64,000 nucleotides of DNA from Brachypterus glaber (GCA_958510825.1 OY294045.1:14435916-14499915); one strand, 5' to 3'. Shown: positions 48,076-60,249, counted from the stretch's first letter. The notes: generated from the letters alone by a model not told the origin. Numbers and translations: made by a program.

Positions 48076-48590
48076 TTCTGTGAAATTGGCACCGACTCAA
48101 GTATTTTTTATTTTTTACTTTTTAGAGACATAGAAGTCGGTTTATTTTTTTTTGCAAAAAGTTTTTATTTTTTACTTTTTATAGACACAGAACTTGTAGA
48201 TTTGTAACGTCATGTAAGCTAAATTATAGTTGTCCTTCCATCTCGGCAAACTGGTGACGTCACAACGCACTGTTAGTGCGTTGTGGCGTCATTATCTTAA
48301 AGATAAATAAAAGTAATATTTTTATTTCAGCGCCCAAGAGTCCAACCAACCTTATTTTAAACGAAATACTAAAGAAAATCTTGTTAAACTTTAAGCGTTA
48401 AGTAATAATCAAATAACGCCTTATGGTAAAATCACAAAATTTATCATTTTCTCTTTGTATTTTAATATTACAGGTCCAGAGAATCAAGTTTAGCGGCATT
48501 TAAAATTTTTTCAGTGTGCCGTAATATTTGAGTGACCCCCTTAGTCGAGTTGTCCTGCTTATCAGAGTTATCGGATATTTATCTAAAAAT
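48076..48590. repeat. Dispersed repeat R, plus-orientation copy
   Basis: Contains AAATTGGCACCGACTCAAGT, GCTAAATTATAGTTGTCCTT, a 37-bp palindrome at 48255-48291 (TGACGTCACAACGCAC...), CAAGAGTCCAACCAACC and GTTTAGCGGCATTTAAAA. All recur in reverse order and complement at 55990-57860. A 72-codon open frame follows at 48643-48858 but has no recognisable domain. Confidence 0.8.
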
Positions 48591-48859
48591 TTGGTTGGTA
48601 GTAGAACCAAATTAAGCCATTTTTAAGTGAAATTGCGTTAAAATGATTAGACTTATCTTAATTATCCGGCTTTCCCGGCATTATCCGAGCGTCAAATTAA
48701 AACGGGACCACCTCATGAATGCCCTCTTTAAGTTGCAAAAAGTTTCATCAAATTCCGTTCATTCTTTCCAAAATTATGCCTCAACAAACATAAAAAAAAA
48801 CAAAGTCACACGTCTAATTGATAGCCTCCTTCTTTTTGGAAGTCGGTTAAAAAATTGAG

Positions 48860-49757
48860 CAATGGTCACCGGTACATGTATTGTATACAATACGTTAGAC
48901 AACATAAATGGTGATCACAAAAAAAAAGAGAATTTTTTTTTTTTTCGAACACCTGTAACTTCGATTGGAACTAATAATATATAACGTGTAAGTGCTCAAA
49001 AATTTTGTCTGGTCATGAACTTGTGCAAAAACCAAGATTTATTGTTCTGGAAGCTAAACATCCCCTTTATGTTAACTACCCCCCTTATTTTACTATTTGC
49101 TTTAGTGCGGAAAATCAAACGTTTCGTAGAGATGTATTATACAAAAAGTGGCGCTTTACGATATAATTAAAAAGAAAATTTATTTAATAATTATATACCT
49201 TAACACTTTATTATTTATAAATACTTTTAAATTTAATAACAGATAAGCAAATATTTTCTCGAACTGTGCGTGTGGCTAGAAATTTTTAACAGGAATCAGT
49301 TTGGAGATTTATAATAATTATTGGTATTAATTATTATAATTATAATCATTAATAAAAAATTATTATAATAATAATTAATAATAGTACCTATTTACTTTAA
49401 AAACATAATATTTTAAATATTAGATGTAAAGCATTTAAATAAATATTAACTTTATAGTATTAATAGACTTAAATATTATCAAAATAAAAAAAAATAATAT
49501 CTTTGTTTATTAATAATGGTAATAAATTATTATACAATTAACAGTATTCATTTCATCAACTTGTAACTATCTACTTACATCGATGTAGATCTACTTCATT
49601 TTTTCGAAAACAGCTCAGCAAACGTTTAAAACGTTTTTAAACGTTTTAAACAGGGGCGCCTTTTTATATTTTGTCAGTGGGTGCGAGAGATTCAGATGTC
49701 TTTTCAGCAAAAACTCAGAACTCCACCATACCTAAATATAATAATATTTTAAACATA
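48860..49757. other. AT-rich interval
   Basis: TTATTATAATTATAATCATT-type runs near 49310-49400, plus a small AAACGTTTAAAACGTTT block near 49620. No gene seen. Confidence 0.5.
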
Positions 49758-50089
49758 TAACTAGATAAAACGTTGCAAGCACCCTGTCAAAACATCGGCA
49801 CTAAAGTGCTAAATTAACCAAATACAATAATAATTGCCTTAATTATAAACAAAAAACGCTAAAAATAGGAGTTTTACCCTATTTTTACCCCCCTAATCTA
49901 ATCAGCTCTTCAGAATACGATAAGAAACAATATACACCCAGACAGACAGACAGACAGACAGATAGACGGACGCAAAATTTGTTTTTACTGATTTCGACTC
50001 AGAATGGTCTAAAACGTCGAGAAATGTGAAAAAAACGTGGTCAAAGATTTTGACTTTTCGGCGAAGATTTCAATACATGTGCCGATGTA
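49758..50089. repeat. Dispersed repeat, short copy
   Basis: The internally deleted relative of 16683-17358, with the same CAGA microsatellite and the same TTTCGACTCAGAATGGTCTA block. Confidence 0.75.
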
Positions 50090-50280
50090 AAAAATAAAAT
50101 TTATAATTTTTTTAGTAGTAATTTTTTATATTCTGAAAATCAGCGATTTAATTATTTAATTAAAAAAGCCACTTAGTAGTTTCCATTAGTTCAAAACTTA
50201 AATTAGTTATCTCTTTACTAACCTTGTTTAATAATTTTCCCGCAATCAAGGGGATAAGGTAATATTTCCTTTATAATTTT

Positions 50281-50704
50281 CGATATCAATAAAGAACATT
50301 TCTGCGAAATATCGAGAGCGTTCTCTGAGATACGCCTTAGGGATCGAATATTGAAAAAATCCTGAAAAATGTATGTTTTCGATTTTGATAAAGAACATTT
50401 TTGCCAAATATTAAGATTCTAGATCAAGAAGTCTCTGAGATACGCACACTTTCCAAAAAAGGGCAATATTTACATAATTTATCACCTACGACTTAAATAT
50501 GACGATTTTTACCACCTTAGGGGTCGAATATCGAAAAATCCTAAAACACTTCGATTTTGATAAAGAAAATTTTTGCCAAATATGATGATTCTAGATTAAG
50601 AGATCTCTGAAATGCGCACACTTTTTAAAAACCCTTTCAACCTCCATTTTACCGCTTAGGGGTCGAATTTCGAAAAATCCTACAACACGTATCTTTTCGA
50701 TTTC
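50281..50704. repeat. Degenerate tandem array running into the gap
   Basis: GGGGTCGAATATCGAAAAAT-type blocks, TTCGATTTTGATAAAGAA and CTCTGAGATACGCACACTTT recur three to four times with spacing of about 120-180 bp, up to the first N. Confidence 0.7.
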
Positions 50705-50904
50705 NNNNNNNNNNNNNNNNNNNNNNNNNNNNNNNNNNNNNNNNNNNNNNNNNNNNNNNNNNNNNNNNNNNNNNNNNNNNNNNNNNNNNNNNNNNNNNNN
50801 NNNNNNNNNNNNNNNNNNNNNNNNNNNNNNNNNNNNNNNNNNNNNNNNNNNNNNNNNNNNNNNNNNNNNNNNNNNNNNNNNNNNNNNNNNNNNNNNNNNN
50901 NNNN
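50705..50904. other. Assembly gap (200 N)
   Basis: Exactly 200 N, flanked on both sides by tandem repeats, so the assembler probably failed on a longer array. Confidence 0.99.
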
Positions 50905-51380
50905 CATCGGATCTTTTTGCTACGACTAGCATTAATCAAATTAAGAAATTGTTTCGACTTTTTTAACATAAAGTCATTTTCAAGTTTTTTAAATTTATAA
51001 TTTTTCCTGGCGTAGTTTAGTTCTTTGTACTATCGGATCTTTTTGCTACGACTAGCATTAATCAAATTAAGAAATTCTTGATGTTTGTTTAATAGACAAT
51101 AAATTTATATTTTGGAGAGATAACAATTTTTTCTATGGTTTATTTAAATCAACTCCAATATGAGTAAGGATCAAGAATTTCTTAATTTGATTAATGCTAG
51201 TCGTAGCAAAAAGATCCGATGGTACAAAGAACTAAACTACGCCAGGAAAAATTATAAATTTAAAAAACTTGAAAATGACTTTATGTTAAAAAAGTCGAAA
51301 CAATTGTCGCTGTAATGTTTGTTTAATAGACAATAAATTTATATTTTGGAGAGATAACAATTTTTTCTATGGTTTAGTTT
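50905..51380. repeat. Inverted/tandem array encoding a basic peptide
   Basis: The plus strand has an intact 51-codon frame at 51160-51315 (starts MSKDQEFLNLINASRSKKIR, ends MLKKSKQLSL). The minus strand, 51080 down to 50905, carries the same sequence in tandem with a 126-bp (42-codon) period, in frame. A 60-bp direct repeat (TTTGTTTAATAGACAATAAA...) flanks the plus copy at about 51083 and 51320. The peptide resembles the KSKKxRWYKELN-type segment of a DNA-binding or transposon protein, but I cannot name it. Confidence 0.6.
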
Positions 51381-51715
51381 TAATTTGATAGATGTAAATC
51401 ATCCTCATTTTTATTTCAATATATTTTTTTAAATAGACCCCTTTTTTCTACGCCGCTGAAATAATGTTTTGTATTTTAGGCTTTTGGTGAGGCTGTAACT
51501 ATTAGTACATGTTTAGCATAAAAAATGGGTGTTATCTTCGAGTTAAGCTAAATTAAGTTTTTAAATGTAGTCCCCTCTAGTGGCTAAACGGTTAGATCTA
51601 GGATTTTGGAGACCACATCATCGTCTTAAGGATGGTTATATTCATATTTAAGCAAATTTTCAGGAAAATTTATCTACGCCCAAAAACCCAATAAAAAGGT
51701 TTCTTTAAAAAAACG

Positions 51716-52875
51716 AAGTGGCTATTTTTACGTCCGACATAACCTAATTCTTTGGTTTATTTTAGTTTTTGGTTTGTTTGGACTTTTTTTTGCATAGCCA
51801 TTTAAACGAGGAGAATGCAATTCTGACGAAAAATATACCTTAAAAGCACTAAAAACCCTAAAAATCGGCAAAAAAATACTGGACGTGGAAATAGCTTGGT
51901 GGACGTCGGACGTCCAAACAGGCTGTTCTTTGTGAACTCGCTATTTTCCCGTCCAAAGTCACATGACCTAATTATTTGGTTTATTTTAGTTTTTGGTTTG
52001 TTTGGAGTTTTTTTTTGCATAGCCATTTAAACGCACTAAAAACCCTAAAAATCGGCAAAAAAATACTGGACGTGGAAATAGCTTGGTGGACGTCGGACGT
52101 CCAAACAGGCTGTTCTTTGTGAACTCGCTATTTTCCCGTCCAAAGTCACATGACCTAATTATTTGGTTTATTTTAGTTTTTGGTTTGTTTGGAGTTTTTT
52201 TTTGCATAGCCATTTAAACGAGGAGAATGCAATTCTGACGAAAAATATACCTTAAAAGCACTAAAAACCCTAAAAATCGGCAAAAAAATACTGGACGTAG
52301 AAATAGCTTGGTGGACTTCGGACGTCCAAACAGGCTGTTCTTTGTGAACTCGCTATTTTCCCGTCCAAAGTCACATGACCTAATTATTTGGTTTATTTTA
52401 GTTTTTGGTTTGTTTGGAGTTTTTTTTTGCATAGCCATTTAAACGAGGAGAATGCAATTCTGACGAAAAATATACCTTAAAAGCACTAAAAACCCTAAAA
52501 ATCGGCAAAAAAATACTATACGTGGAAATAGCTTGGTGGACGTCGGACGTCCAAACAGGCTGTTCTTTGTGAACTCGCTATTTTCCCGTCCAAAGTCACA
52601 TGACCTAATTATTTGGTTTATTTTAGTTTTTGGTTTGTTTAGAGTTTTTTTTTGCATAGCCATTTAAACGAGGAGAATGCAATTCTGACGAAAAATATAC
52701 CTTAAAAGCACTAAAAACCCTAAAAATCGGCAAAAAAATACTGGACGTGGAAATAGCTTGGTGGACGTCGGACGTCCAAACAGGCTGTTCTTTGTGAACT
52801 CGCTATTTTCCCGTCCAAAGTCACATGACCTAATTATTTGGTTTGTTTTGGTTTTTTAGTTTGTTTGGTGTTTTT
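51716..52875. repeat. 225-bp satellite array (five units)
   Basis: GCATAGCCATTTAAACG begins units at 51792, 52017, 52204, 52429 and 52654, giving periods of 225, 187, 225 and 225. The 187-bp unit lacks a 38-bp block. A partial unit precedes 51792. Because 225 is divisible by three, each unit shows a 74-codon minus-strand frame starting right after the previous stop (TAAATG). This looks like an effect of the period, not a gene. Confidence 0.9.
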
Positions 52876-53444
52876 GATGCTAATGAGGGGGGTTAGCCGC
52901 AGGCGATTTTTTTTACGAATTATGTAAATTTCTGACAAATTTTAATTTCATATTTTAAACTCAAATTTTACAATCTTAAATTTAAGACAAATAAGAAAGT
53001 CAGAGCCGGAGCCGAAAATTTTTGATATTTTGATAGTCCATTTTAATTTGTAAATTTTAAATTTCATTAAAATGCAAACTCTGGCGCCGCGGTCAATCTT
53101 TTCACAAATTTTATGCTTAAGTTTAAGTATACATAAATAAACTGTTTATTGCAAACCTTCGAAGCCGGACCCCACTCGAGCCCGGGCCACGGGTAAACTG
53201 CACTTCCTGCACCCCCCTGAATCCGGCTATGCTTGAAACAGATGAAGCGGCCCACGAGCATATTTACAACGTGTTCCAGGGGTAAGATCACTGAGTGTAG
53301 GACCTAGGACTGTAGGTGTTTACTTATCAGCTCATACTAATCAAAATACGATATGTCTAAAGCGGATAATTCCTTTTAAATTAAGTATATTTCCTATCCT
53401 ATAACAAATTTTAATTTTTTCTCAAATGACATATAATAACTATG
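52876..53444. other. Non-repetitive interval
   Basis: GC-richer block at 53155-53290 (GGACCCCACTCGAGCCCGGG) of unknown origin. No convincing domain in any frame. Confidence 0.4.
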
Positions 53445-53966
53445 GACTCGCGCTAGTGTGAACACAAAAAAACCGGACGTGTTCATCTTATCGAGATGTT
53501 CACACCATCGAAGGTATATTTATAAATGCAGAATACTAACAGAAATGCCCTCTAAACTTAAAATTTACTCAAAAAAAAAAATTGTAGGTACTTACAAACA
53601 TATTTATTAAGTTAAATTTTCCAGTTTATTGATTAAAATAAGATGTAATTTTTGTCTGAATCTAGCTGACCAGTGGATGCTACCGCTCTGTCTTAAATGT
53701 TTCTTAAGCTTTCTATGTCATTAACGCCAGCATTGTTTTTCTCTGCCCATTGTGAAACCACTTTTAGTGCTGCCAGAACCTCTGAAACAGGAACTTTTTT
53801 AGGTACCTCAACTTCTGTCTCAGATTCATCATCTTCCACGTCTAAGTGAATCAACGATTCGTCATTGAGGCTTTTCAATGTTGCTGCTGAATATATAATG
53901 TATTCATTTTGGCTGTTCATACAATTGGAAGGTTCACATAAGCGTGTGTTCACACTAGCGCGAGTC
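53445..53966 (-). mobile_element. Tigger/pogo-like deletion derivative
   Basis: Perfect 22-bp terminal inverted repeats: GACTCGCGCTAGTGTGAACA... at 53445-53466 and the complement at 53945-53966. Outside the right repeat the end reads CTACTG|TA, matching pogo-type CAGTAG ends and a TA target. The minus-strand frame 53693-53953 encodes an acidic stretch (HLDVEDDESETEVEVPKKV) and then VSEVLAALKVVSQWAEKNN, like the C-terminus of Tigger transposases. The DNA-binding and DDE domains are missing, so it is non-autonomous. Confidence 0.7.
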
Positions 53967-54099
53967 TACTGTAGTTACATATGAAGAGTGCAACTATCAT
54001 AAGGGCCTAACCCACAAAATTATTATTTTACAGGAGAAGCTAAAATATAATTAATTTTTGTTCCAGTGGCATTTATACATAATATTCTTTCCTTAGCTT

Positions 54100-54400
54100 G
54101 CAACAATGCGGATTCTAAAGAGTCCACTATGTCCAGAGTGCGGAGAGGATGAAACATCCTCTCATTACTTAGCCGAGTGTGTCAGATACGACAGTTGCAA
54201 GTCTTTGAAACTCAAAGACTCAACCAAGATGAACTAAGAGATCTCCCCTGGGCCAATATCCTGACCTTTATTAAAAGGACGGGCAGGTTCAAGGAGGACT
54301 CAAATTAGTAAATGGCTGGGATTGCCTGGGGTGATAAAAAGGGCCAGAAATGTCCTAGTTGTCCGGCTTTGGCCAACCCAAAAATTTACTACTACATACA
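54100..54400 (+). mobile_element. LINE 3' end, R1/Loa-like, frameshifted
   Basis: Encodes RILKSPLCPECGEDETSSHY then LAECVRY, the CxxC-H-C knuckle of the 24865 family, followed after a frameshift by LPWANILTFIKRTGRFKED. TACTAC follows at the 3' end. Confidence 0.65.
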
Positions 54401-55989
54401 TAATATTAATTATATTTTAATAGTGTTTGATTGTTTACATAAAAGTAGATTTCAACAAAAAAAAAACTTGAAATAAGGGGCTAAACAATATCCTTAATTA
54501 TCAAAAGGGCCTAACCCACACATTTCTTATAAGGTTATTTTTGCATAAAATCTTCTCTTTGCTGGTCTTAAATAGGTTTATAAGCCTAAGCAAATTATCA
54601 AAAAAGCCTTACCCACACGTTTATTATAAGATTGTTTTTTTTTTATAAAATATTATCTTTTCCAGTTTTAACCAGGTTTATAACAATTTTTTAATTAATA
54701 ATAGTTAAAGGTAAATATTTGGGTGGGGCAAAAAAACTATTTATTATTATTTGCGCCCGTAGCCTTATTTTCCAACTTACTTTTTGCCACTTCTAGTAAC
54801 ATATTAGGAACTCTTATTAACTAGAGCGATAAAGTACGAGAAGTAGTACCCGTTTCAAGCAAAAACCGAATTTCGCAAAAAATGAGGGTTAGACCCTTAT
54901 GTAGATGATGCATGTAACTATGCTACCTGATTACATTTGAATAATTATGATTAATTTTAATAACTATTTATTCCCTTAATTGATTTTATTAAATATAACT
55001 TATAAATTACAACAAAAAAAAAGTATTCTTGTGTAATACATGTAATAAGTCCACCTCTAGACTTTCATCTTTTCTTTTTATTTTATTTTTCTTTGCGCTT
55101 ACATAGTTGTACTACTTTTTGATCTGAGCAGCGTTTTGGTACATTTAGATAGGAAATATTGCGAGACTGTTGACTATTTCTTATTTGGTTTTTAGTAGAG
55201 TAAACAATATTACATAATATTGTTATTTGATAACCAACTGGTGTATTTATTTACTAATACTACTTACAGACTTTAAAAAATCTATTAATTTATGTTGAAC
55301 GATTAATTAGAAACAACTATTGCAAAATTAAATCATATCCTCAGTCTGAGTCTATAATAAGACTCTAAGACTTTATTTATTTTAGATCTTAGACCGTAGG
55401 GGGAGATACCCATGAATGAGACACTTTTTTAAACGGTTGCCTTAATTTTATTTTTAATCTTTTATACGTAGTTTTAGTTATGATATTTGGAAAAAACACG
55501 GTATTATTAAATGGGGCAAAAGTACAAAATTGCTATTAAAAATAAAAAATCATGAAAATAACTAGTATTATCACAAATAACTAATAACAATAAACCTATA
55601 ATGTCATTTCATAACAAAAAATAGCTGCTAAAGTGTTACATTCCTTTTTTTACACAGAATTTACTTTAAATAATTTTACCAAACTTTGATTCATGTTTTT
55701 TTTTTTTAATCTATATTAAACATTTGTTTGTTTTGAGTTCTAACTAACAAATTGTTGTATGGGTAGTAGACTAGACACTTTCTGCCATTTTAGAGTCATT
55801 TCTTATCTAAAAAAGATGGATAGGAATGAAATATGCAATAAAATAGTTGTCTCATTCAATAATAGTAACAATACCTATTATAAAAAAAATAGGCTAACAA
55901 TATCTATAATATTCGATTATTTGGTACATATTTCATATTGTTCCAGAGTATTATACATACCAAATTCCAACAGTTTCCTTTGGCCTTTT
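54401..55989. other. Interval with no gene seen
   Basis: The phrase AAGGGCCTAACCCACA recurs near 54000, 54500 and 54605, suggesting an old degenerate repeat. Nothing else recognisable. Confidence 0.5.
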
Positions 55990-57860
55990 ATCAATAAAAT
56001 ATATATCGGATAACTTGATTAAGGACACTTAAATATTAAGGCACACTGAAAATCTTTTAAATGCCGCTAAACTTGATGCTCTGGACCTGTAATATTAAAA
56101 TACCAAGAGAAATAGATAAATGTTGTGATTTTACTAAAAGTCGTTGTTTAATTATTACTTAACGCTTAATGTTTAACAAGATTTTCTTTAGTATTTGGTT
56201 TAAAATAAGGTTGGTTGGACTCTTGGGTGTTGAATTAAAAATATTACTTTTATTTTTTAGAAATTTATCTTTAAGATAATGACGTCACAACGCACTAACA
56301 GTGCGTTGTGACGTCAGCAGCTTGCCGAGATGGAAGGACAACTATAATTTAGCTTAGATAGATAGATAGATATACTTTATTGTTTCTCAAGACTTACATC
56401 TTATAACAATTATTACATAGTAACATAAAATATTAAAATAAAATAACAATTTTTTGAGCAAATCTTAATTAATTGAGGCCCTTTATTCGTTAAGGATAAA
56501 GGATCTCAGTTTAAGAACATTAATTACAAAAAAATACAACAGTTTAATTTTAATGAGGTTTAGGTTACTCAGTGCAAAGACAAGCCCATTCATATCTATC
56601 AGATTAAGTACATATGGATTTCTGAGGGGTTCATAAATCGGACAATCAAAAAATATATGTTGTAGAGACTCAAATTCAGCTGATCAGATCTATTGCAAAT
56701 GGTGCACTTTTCTTCTTGATTAATAGAGTAAGAGTTACCGGAGTAATAGAATTTTAAAAAACAAGTATTAGAGGTTCTTACTTGTGCTATGATTCGAATA
56801 AGACTAATATGAGTTTTCATGTGAAGGTAGTGGGAGGAGTTTGTTTTTAAGGACTTATATAAAGGGCAGAAGGTACTAGAGCTTAGTTTTTCTTTATCTA
56901 AGTTATACAGGTAATTATGAAATTGATCCAGTAAATATTGTTTATTAAGTTTAAGGGCTTTAAGAGTTAAGTTTTCCCATAAATTAGGTTGGTTTATCTT
57001 GATGAAAATATTTTTTATACTTGATAAGCAATTATACCGATCTGGTAGGTTTAACTGCTTTAGTCTTAAGAAACAGATTTTCGGGTAATGGTTATTATCC
57101 ATCGAAAGTACTCTAATAAGCCATGATAATGTAAGTTTAAAAGCGGTATATTCCAGGGGTATGGATCCTGATTCCAATCTGACTATATAGTCAGGTGTAT
57201 TGGAAGGTAAACAAAGCAATCTTTTGAAAAAAAATACTTGTGCCCTCTCAAGCACATCAGGGTATTTAAGTGCCCATACAGGGGCTGCATGCATGAGGGT
57301 ACTTAATATTATAGAGTTATAGAGTTTAATCCTAGAATCCCATGAGTTGATCTTAGAGTGTGCCATAAGTGACATGACAGCCCCTGTAGCCGTTTTGGCA
57401 CGAGCGACAGATGATTTGGCCATTTCTAGGAACTGGTTAGATGTGGAAAACGGGACACCTAGATACGTATAGAGATTAACACTTTCAATGGGTTCGTTGT
57501 TTAATAAAAATTTATTTTTAATGTTAAATCCTCCTTTACTGAATCTTACAATTACAACTATAATTTAGCTTAGATGACATTACAAATCTACAAGTTCTGT
57601 GACTCTAAAAAGTAAGAAATAAAAACATTTCGCAAAAAAAAATAAACCGACTTCTATATCTCTAAAAAGTAAAAAATAAAAAATACTTAAGTCGGTGCCA
57701 ATTTTAGAGCAAAAAATAATAAAATAATAAAAAAATAATTTTTAGTAATTAATTTAGGGAATGGTGAAATTGGCACTGACTTAAGTATTTTTTATTTTTT
57801 ACTTTTTAAGACATAGAAGTCGGTTCATTTTTTTGCAAAAAGTCTTTTAACTATTTAATT
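55990..57860. repeat. Dispersed repeat R, inverted copy, split by a LINE
   Basis: Reads as the reverse complement of 48076-48590, in two pieces (55990-56358 and 57555-57860) separated by the LINE at 56359-57553. It includes the 37-bp palindrome at 56280-56316. The far end (57665-57830) is itself palindromic around AGTCGGTGCCAATTTT/AAATTGGCACTGACTT. Confidence 0.8.
56359..57553 (-). mobile_element. 5'-truncated LINE with 22-bp target duplication
   Basis: Minus-strand frame 56599-57423 (274 codons) matches a LINE ORF2 region just after the reverse-transcriptase core: SWDSRIKLYNSIILSTLMHA, then PVWAL, then FFFKRLLCLPSNTPDYIVRL, and a degenerate knuckle CTICNRSDQL. The 3' tail is (TATC)n at low coordinates. 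ACAACTATAATTTAGCTTAG(AT) occurs on both sides (about 56337-56358 and 57552-57573). The frame stays open with only C-terminal decay, so the insertion is fairly recent. Confidence 0.82.
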
Positions 57861-58975
57861 AATTAATTAATTACCACAATACTAATTTTATTAGTTTACT
57901 TAATCTTATGACAAAGTCATGAGGAGCGCCAAATAAGGTAAATAAAAATAAGGTGTATGCTTCGTTTCGAAAGAACGAAAAAATTTAAATAGAATAAAAA
58001 AATATCCATTAATTAAAAATTTATCTTTACTAAGGTCATTTTTTAATTAATAAAATAATACACATGCTTGTTTATGATACGTTTTTAGTAAATATTTATA
58101 ATTATAAAATTTTTTGTTAACATAAATATAACTATTTTAAACTTTAATTTCAGGTGGAGTAGGTATTTATTTATTTGTAGAAGTTTTAATTTATTCATGA
58201 ATATTTATGGTCTTTTCATTCATAATTATCGTATGTCTTCTTACATAATCAAACAAGCCGCGAAGATATACACTGAAAAAAGAAAATTTTGAAGTGTAAA
58301 AGTTTACAAATAAAATTACTATTTATACACAAATTTTTGTTATAAAATTACATATTCCATACAGAAAAATTAGATTTAAACAATAATATTTTGGTATTTT
58401 CTTCCTAACTTTCAGTTTGTAATATTAAATTACGGTAGGGGAAGGGGCCCTATGATGAACTGAGTAAGTTGACGAATCGTCTATAACCATTAATCGGAAT
58501 AAATTCAGTTATGACTCATCAACGTTGAAAATAAACACAGAAACATAGGCTTATGGAATAATTTTGCCGAATTATGAGGGAAATTTTTATAAAGGTCACT
58601 AAATCGAAACATTTGAAGACTAATTTGTTACACACAACAATATTGAATATACATATTAACTATAAATATGTAAATATATCGGTGTTTTTCGAAGAAAATA
58701 AAAATGTAAATATTTAAAACCTCGCGTCAACGATAGAATCGACGCGGCGCTTATGCGAGCACTGGAAATGACTGTCTATAACAAACGAACATCAACAGAT
58801 GAATCAACAGTTGCAGTCTGTTGTAACTATCTGACAAAAGCGCTAACTAAGAGGGCTAGGGTCTTTCCTTCCAAAACGAAGTTAGTCGACCTAGAAGCCA
58901 TGTTTGTTTAAACGGGTGATTTGTAACAACTTTACTAAATAAAATTTTTTATGGGTTAGTATTGACCTGAAATTT
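57861..58975. other. Interval with one possible orphan exon
   Basis: AT-rich. See 58191-58272 for a weak exon candidate. No other feature is supported. Confidence 0.4.
58191..58272 (-). pseudogene. Possible orphan terminal exon of a family member
   Basis: The minus strand has a strong acceptor (TTTTCTTTTTTCAG). It is followed by one base plus 26 codons, VYLRGLFDYVRRHTIIMNEK and six more, and a stop in GAATAAA, as in G2. Phase fits the family. I could not find a matching signal exon upstream, and homology to the other genes is weak. Confidence 0.18.
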
Positions 58976-60118
58976 ATATACACGGTGTATTTCAAATACG
59001 ATCTGAAATTTTAAGGGTTGATCCTATATCAGGAAATATGACAAAAGTTCCTATATACATGTCTAAAAATGCATGGTTAGGGAGCTAAGCCCCTTCGAAA
59101 TTGGCTAAAAAATTGGGTTTTTATTAAATGACTCAGGAGCCCTTTGAGGTATAGCAAAGAGGTTTTGCATGTGAACTAATCTTAATAAGGCCCATCTTCG
59201 CATGTTATTTTCATGTACTTATTTTAACCAGGGCTGTGCTAAACGCGGTGGCCTTATCAGTTTTTAGTCCCAAACTTTTTTCTGTGTAACTGTTTTGTAA
59301 TTTTATTTTTGGAATATTTTAATTTAATTCCTCACTCCTGTTTTAATAATGTAGAATTAACCGTTTTCGAGGAAAATTAATTTGAATGTGAAATTTTACG
59401 GTTCCAGGTCGAAAAATTAAATATTAAAACGTTGAAAACCGAAATTTCAATAATGCAGCGAGAATGTACATCAAAAACTAAGACAAAGAACCCTTATATA
59501 CAGGTACTTTCAAAAATCAATCTTAAGGGAGCTATGGTCTCCTAAATATGCACCATCCTTAAAGGGCCATAGTAGCTTTTAAAGAGATTTTTCGACCTAC
59601 ATTTATAAAAACTTTTTTTCTTAGTTTTTAATACATAATAACTCTGTGTCATTGAAATTTTGGTTTTCAAAATTTAAGTATTTAATTTTTGGTCCTCGAA
59701 CCTTGAAATTTCACCTTCAAATTAAATTTTCTCAGAAACGGTTAATTCTAGTATTACAACAAGAGTACCTTTTTTATGTATTTTGATCTGAGGATTTATA
59801 TTCCAAAAAAAAATACAAAATAGTTACACAGAAAAAAGTTTGGAACAAAAAACTGAGTAGACCCCCCGCGGCGGTTTCGCACATCCCTGGTTAAAATAAG
59901 TACATGAAAATAACATACGAATTTGGACTTTATTAAGATTAGTTCACGTCAAAACCTCGATGCATTATCTTGAAGGGTTCCCGAGTTATTAAATAAAAAC
60001 CAAATTTTTTAGCCACTTTCAAAGGGGCTTAGCTCCCTTACGACGCATTTTAGACATATGTTTAAAGAAGTTTTTGTCATATATTTATGACCCAATTTCA
60101 AATACACCCTGTATACAG
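58976..60118. repeat. Large foldback element (about 1.14 kb)
   Basis: Arms of about 350 bp or more. GGAGCTAAGCCCCTTCGAAA, TTAACCAGGG and CAAACTTTTTTCTGTGTAAC on the left recur as complements on the right (TTTCAAAGGGGCTTAGCTCC, CCCTGGTTAA, GTTACACAGAAAAAAGTTTG). The ends read GTGTATTTCAAATA and AAATACACCCTGTATAC. Non-coding. Confidence 0.8.
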
Positions 60119-60249
60119 AGTCAACAATATTATATTTTAAATACCTTAAATTAAAATTAGGTTTCAAATTAAGATTTTTTGCAAACAATAATTATTATTT
60201 AAATAATATCAGTATAGGCGGATAAGATGGCGAATACCAAAAGCGGATA

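Noticed and set aside
51802..52663. Four near-identical 74-residue minus-strand proteins.
   Set aside because: One per 225-bp satellite unit. Equal frames follow from a period divisible by three. Kept only as a low-interest question.
53067..53291. GC-rich minus-strand frame containing GGAGSAVYPWPGLEWGP.
   Set aside because: Looks like a fragment of a repeat. I can assign no family, and a tRNA or SINE promoter could not be identified.
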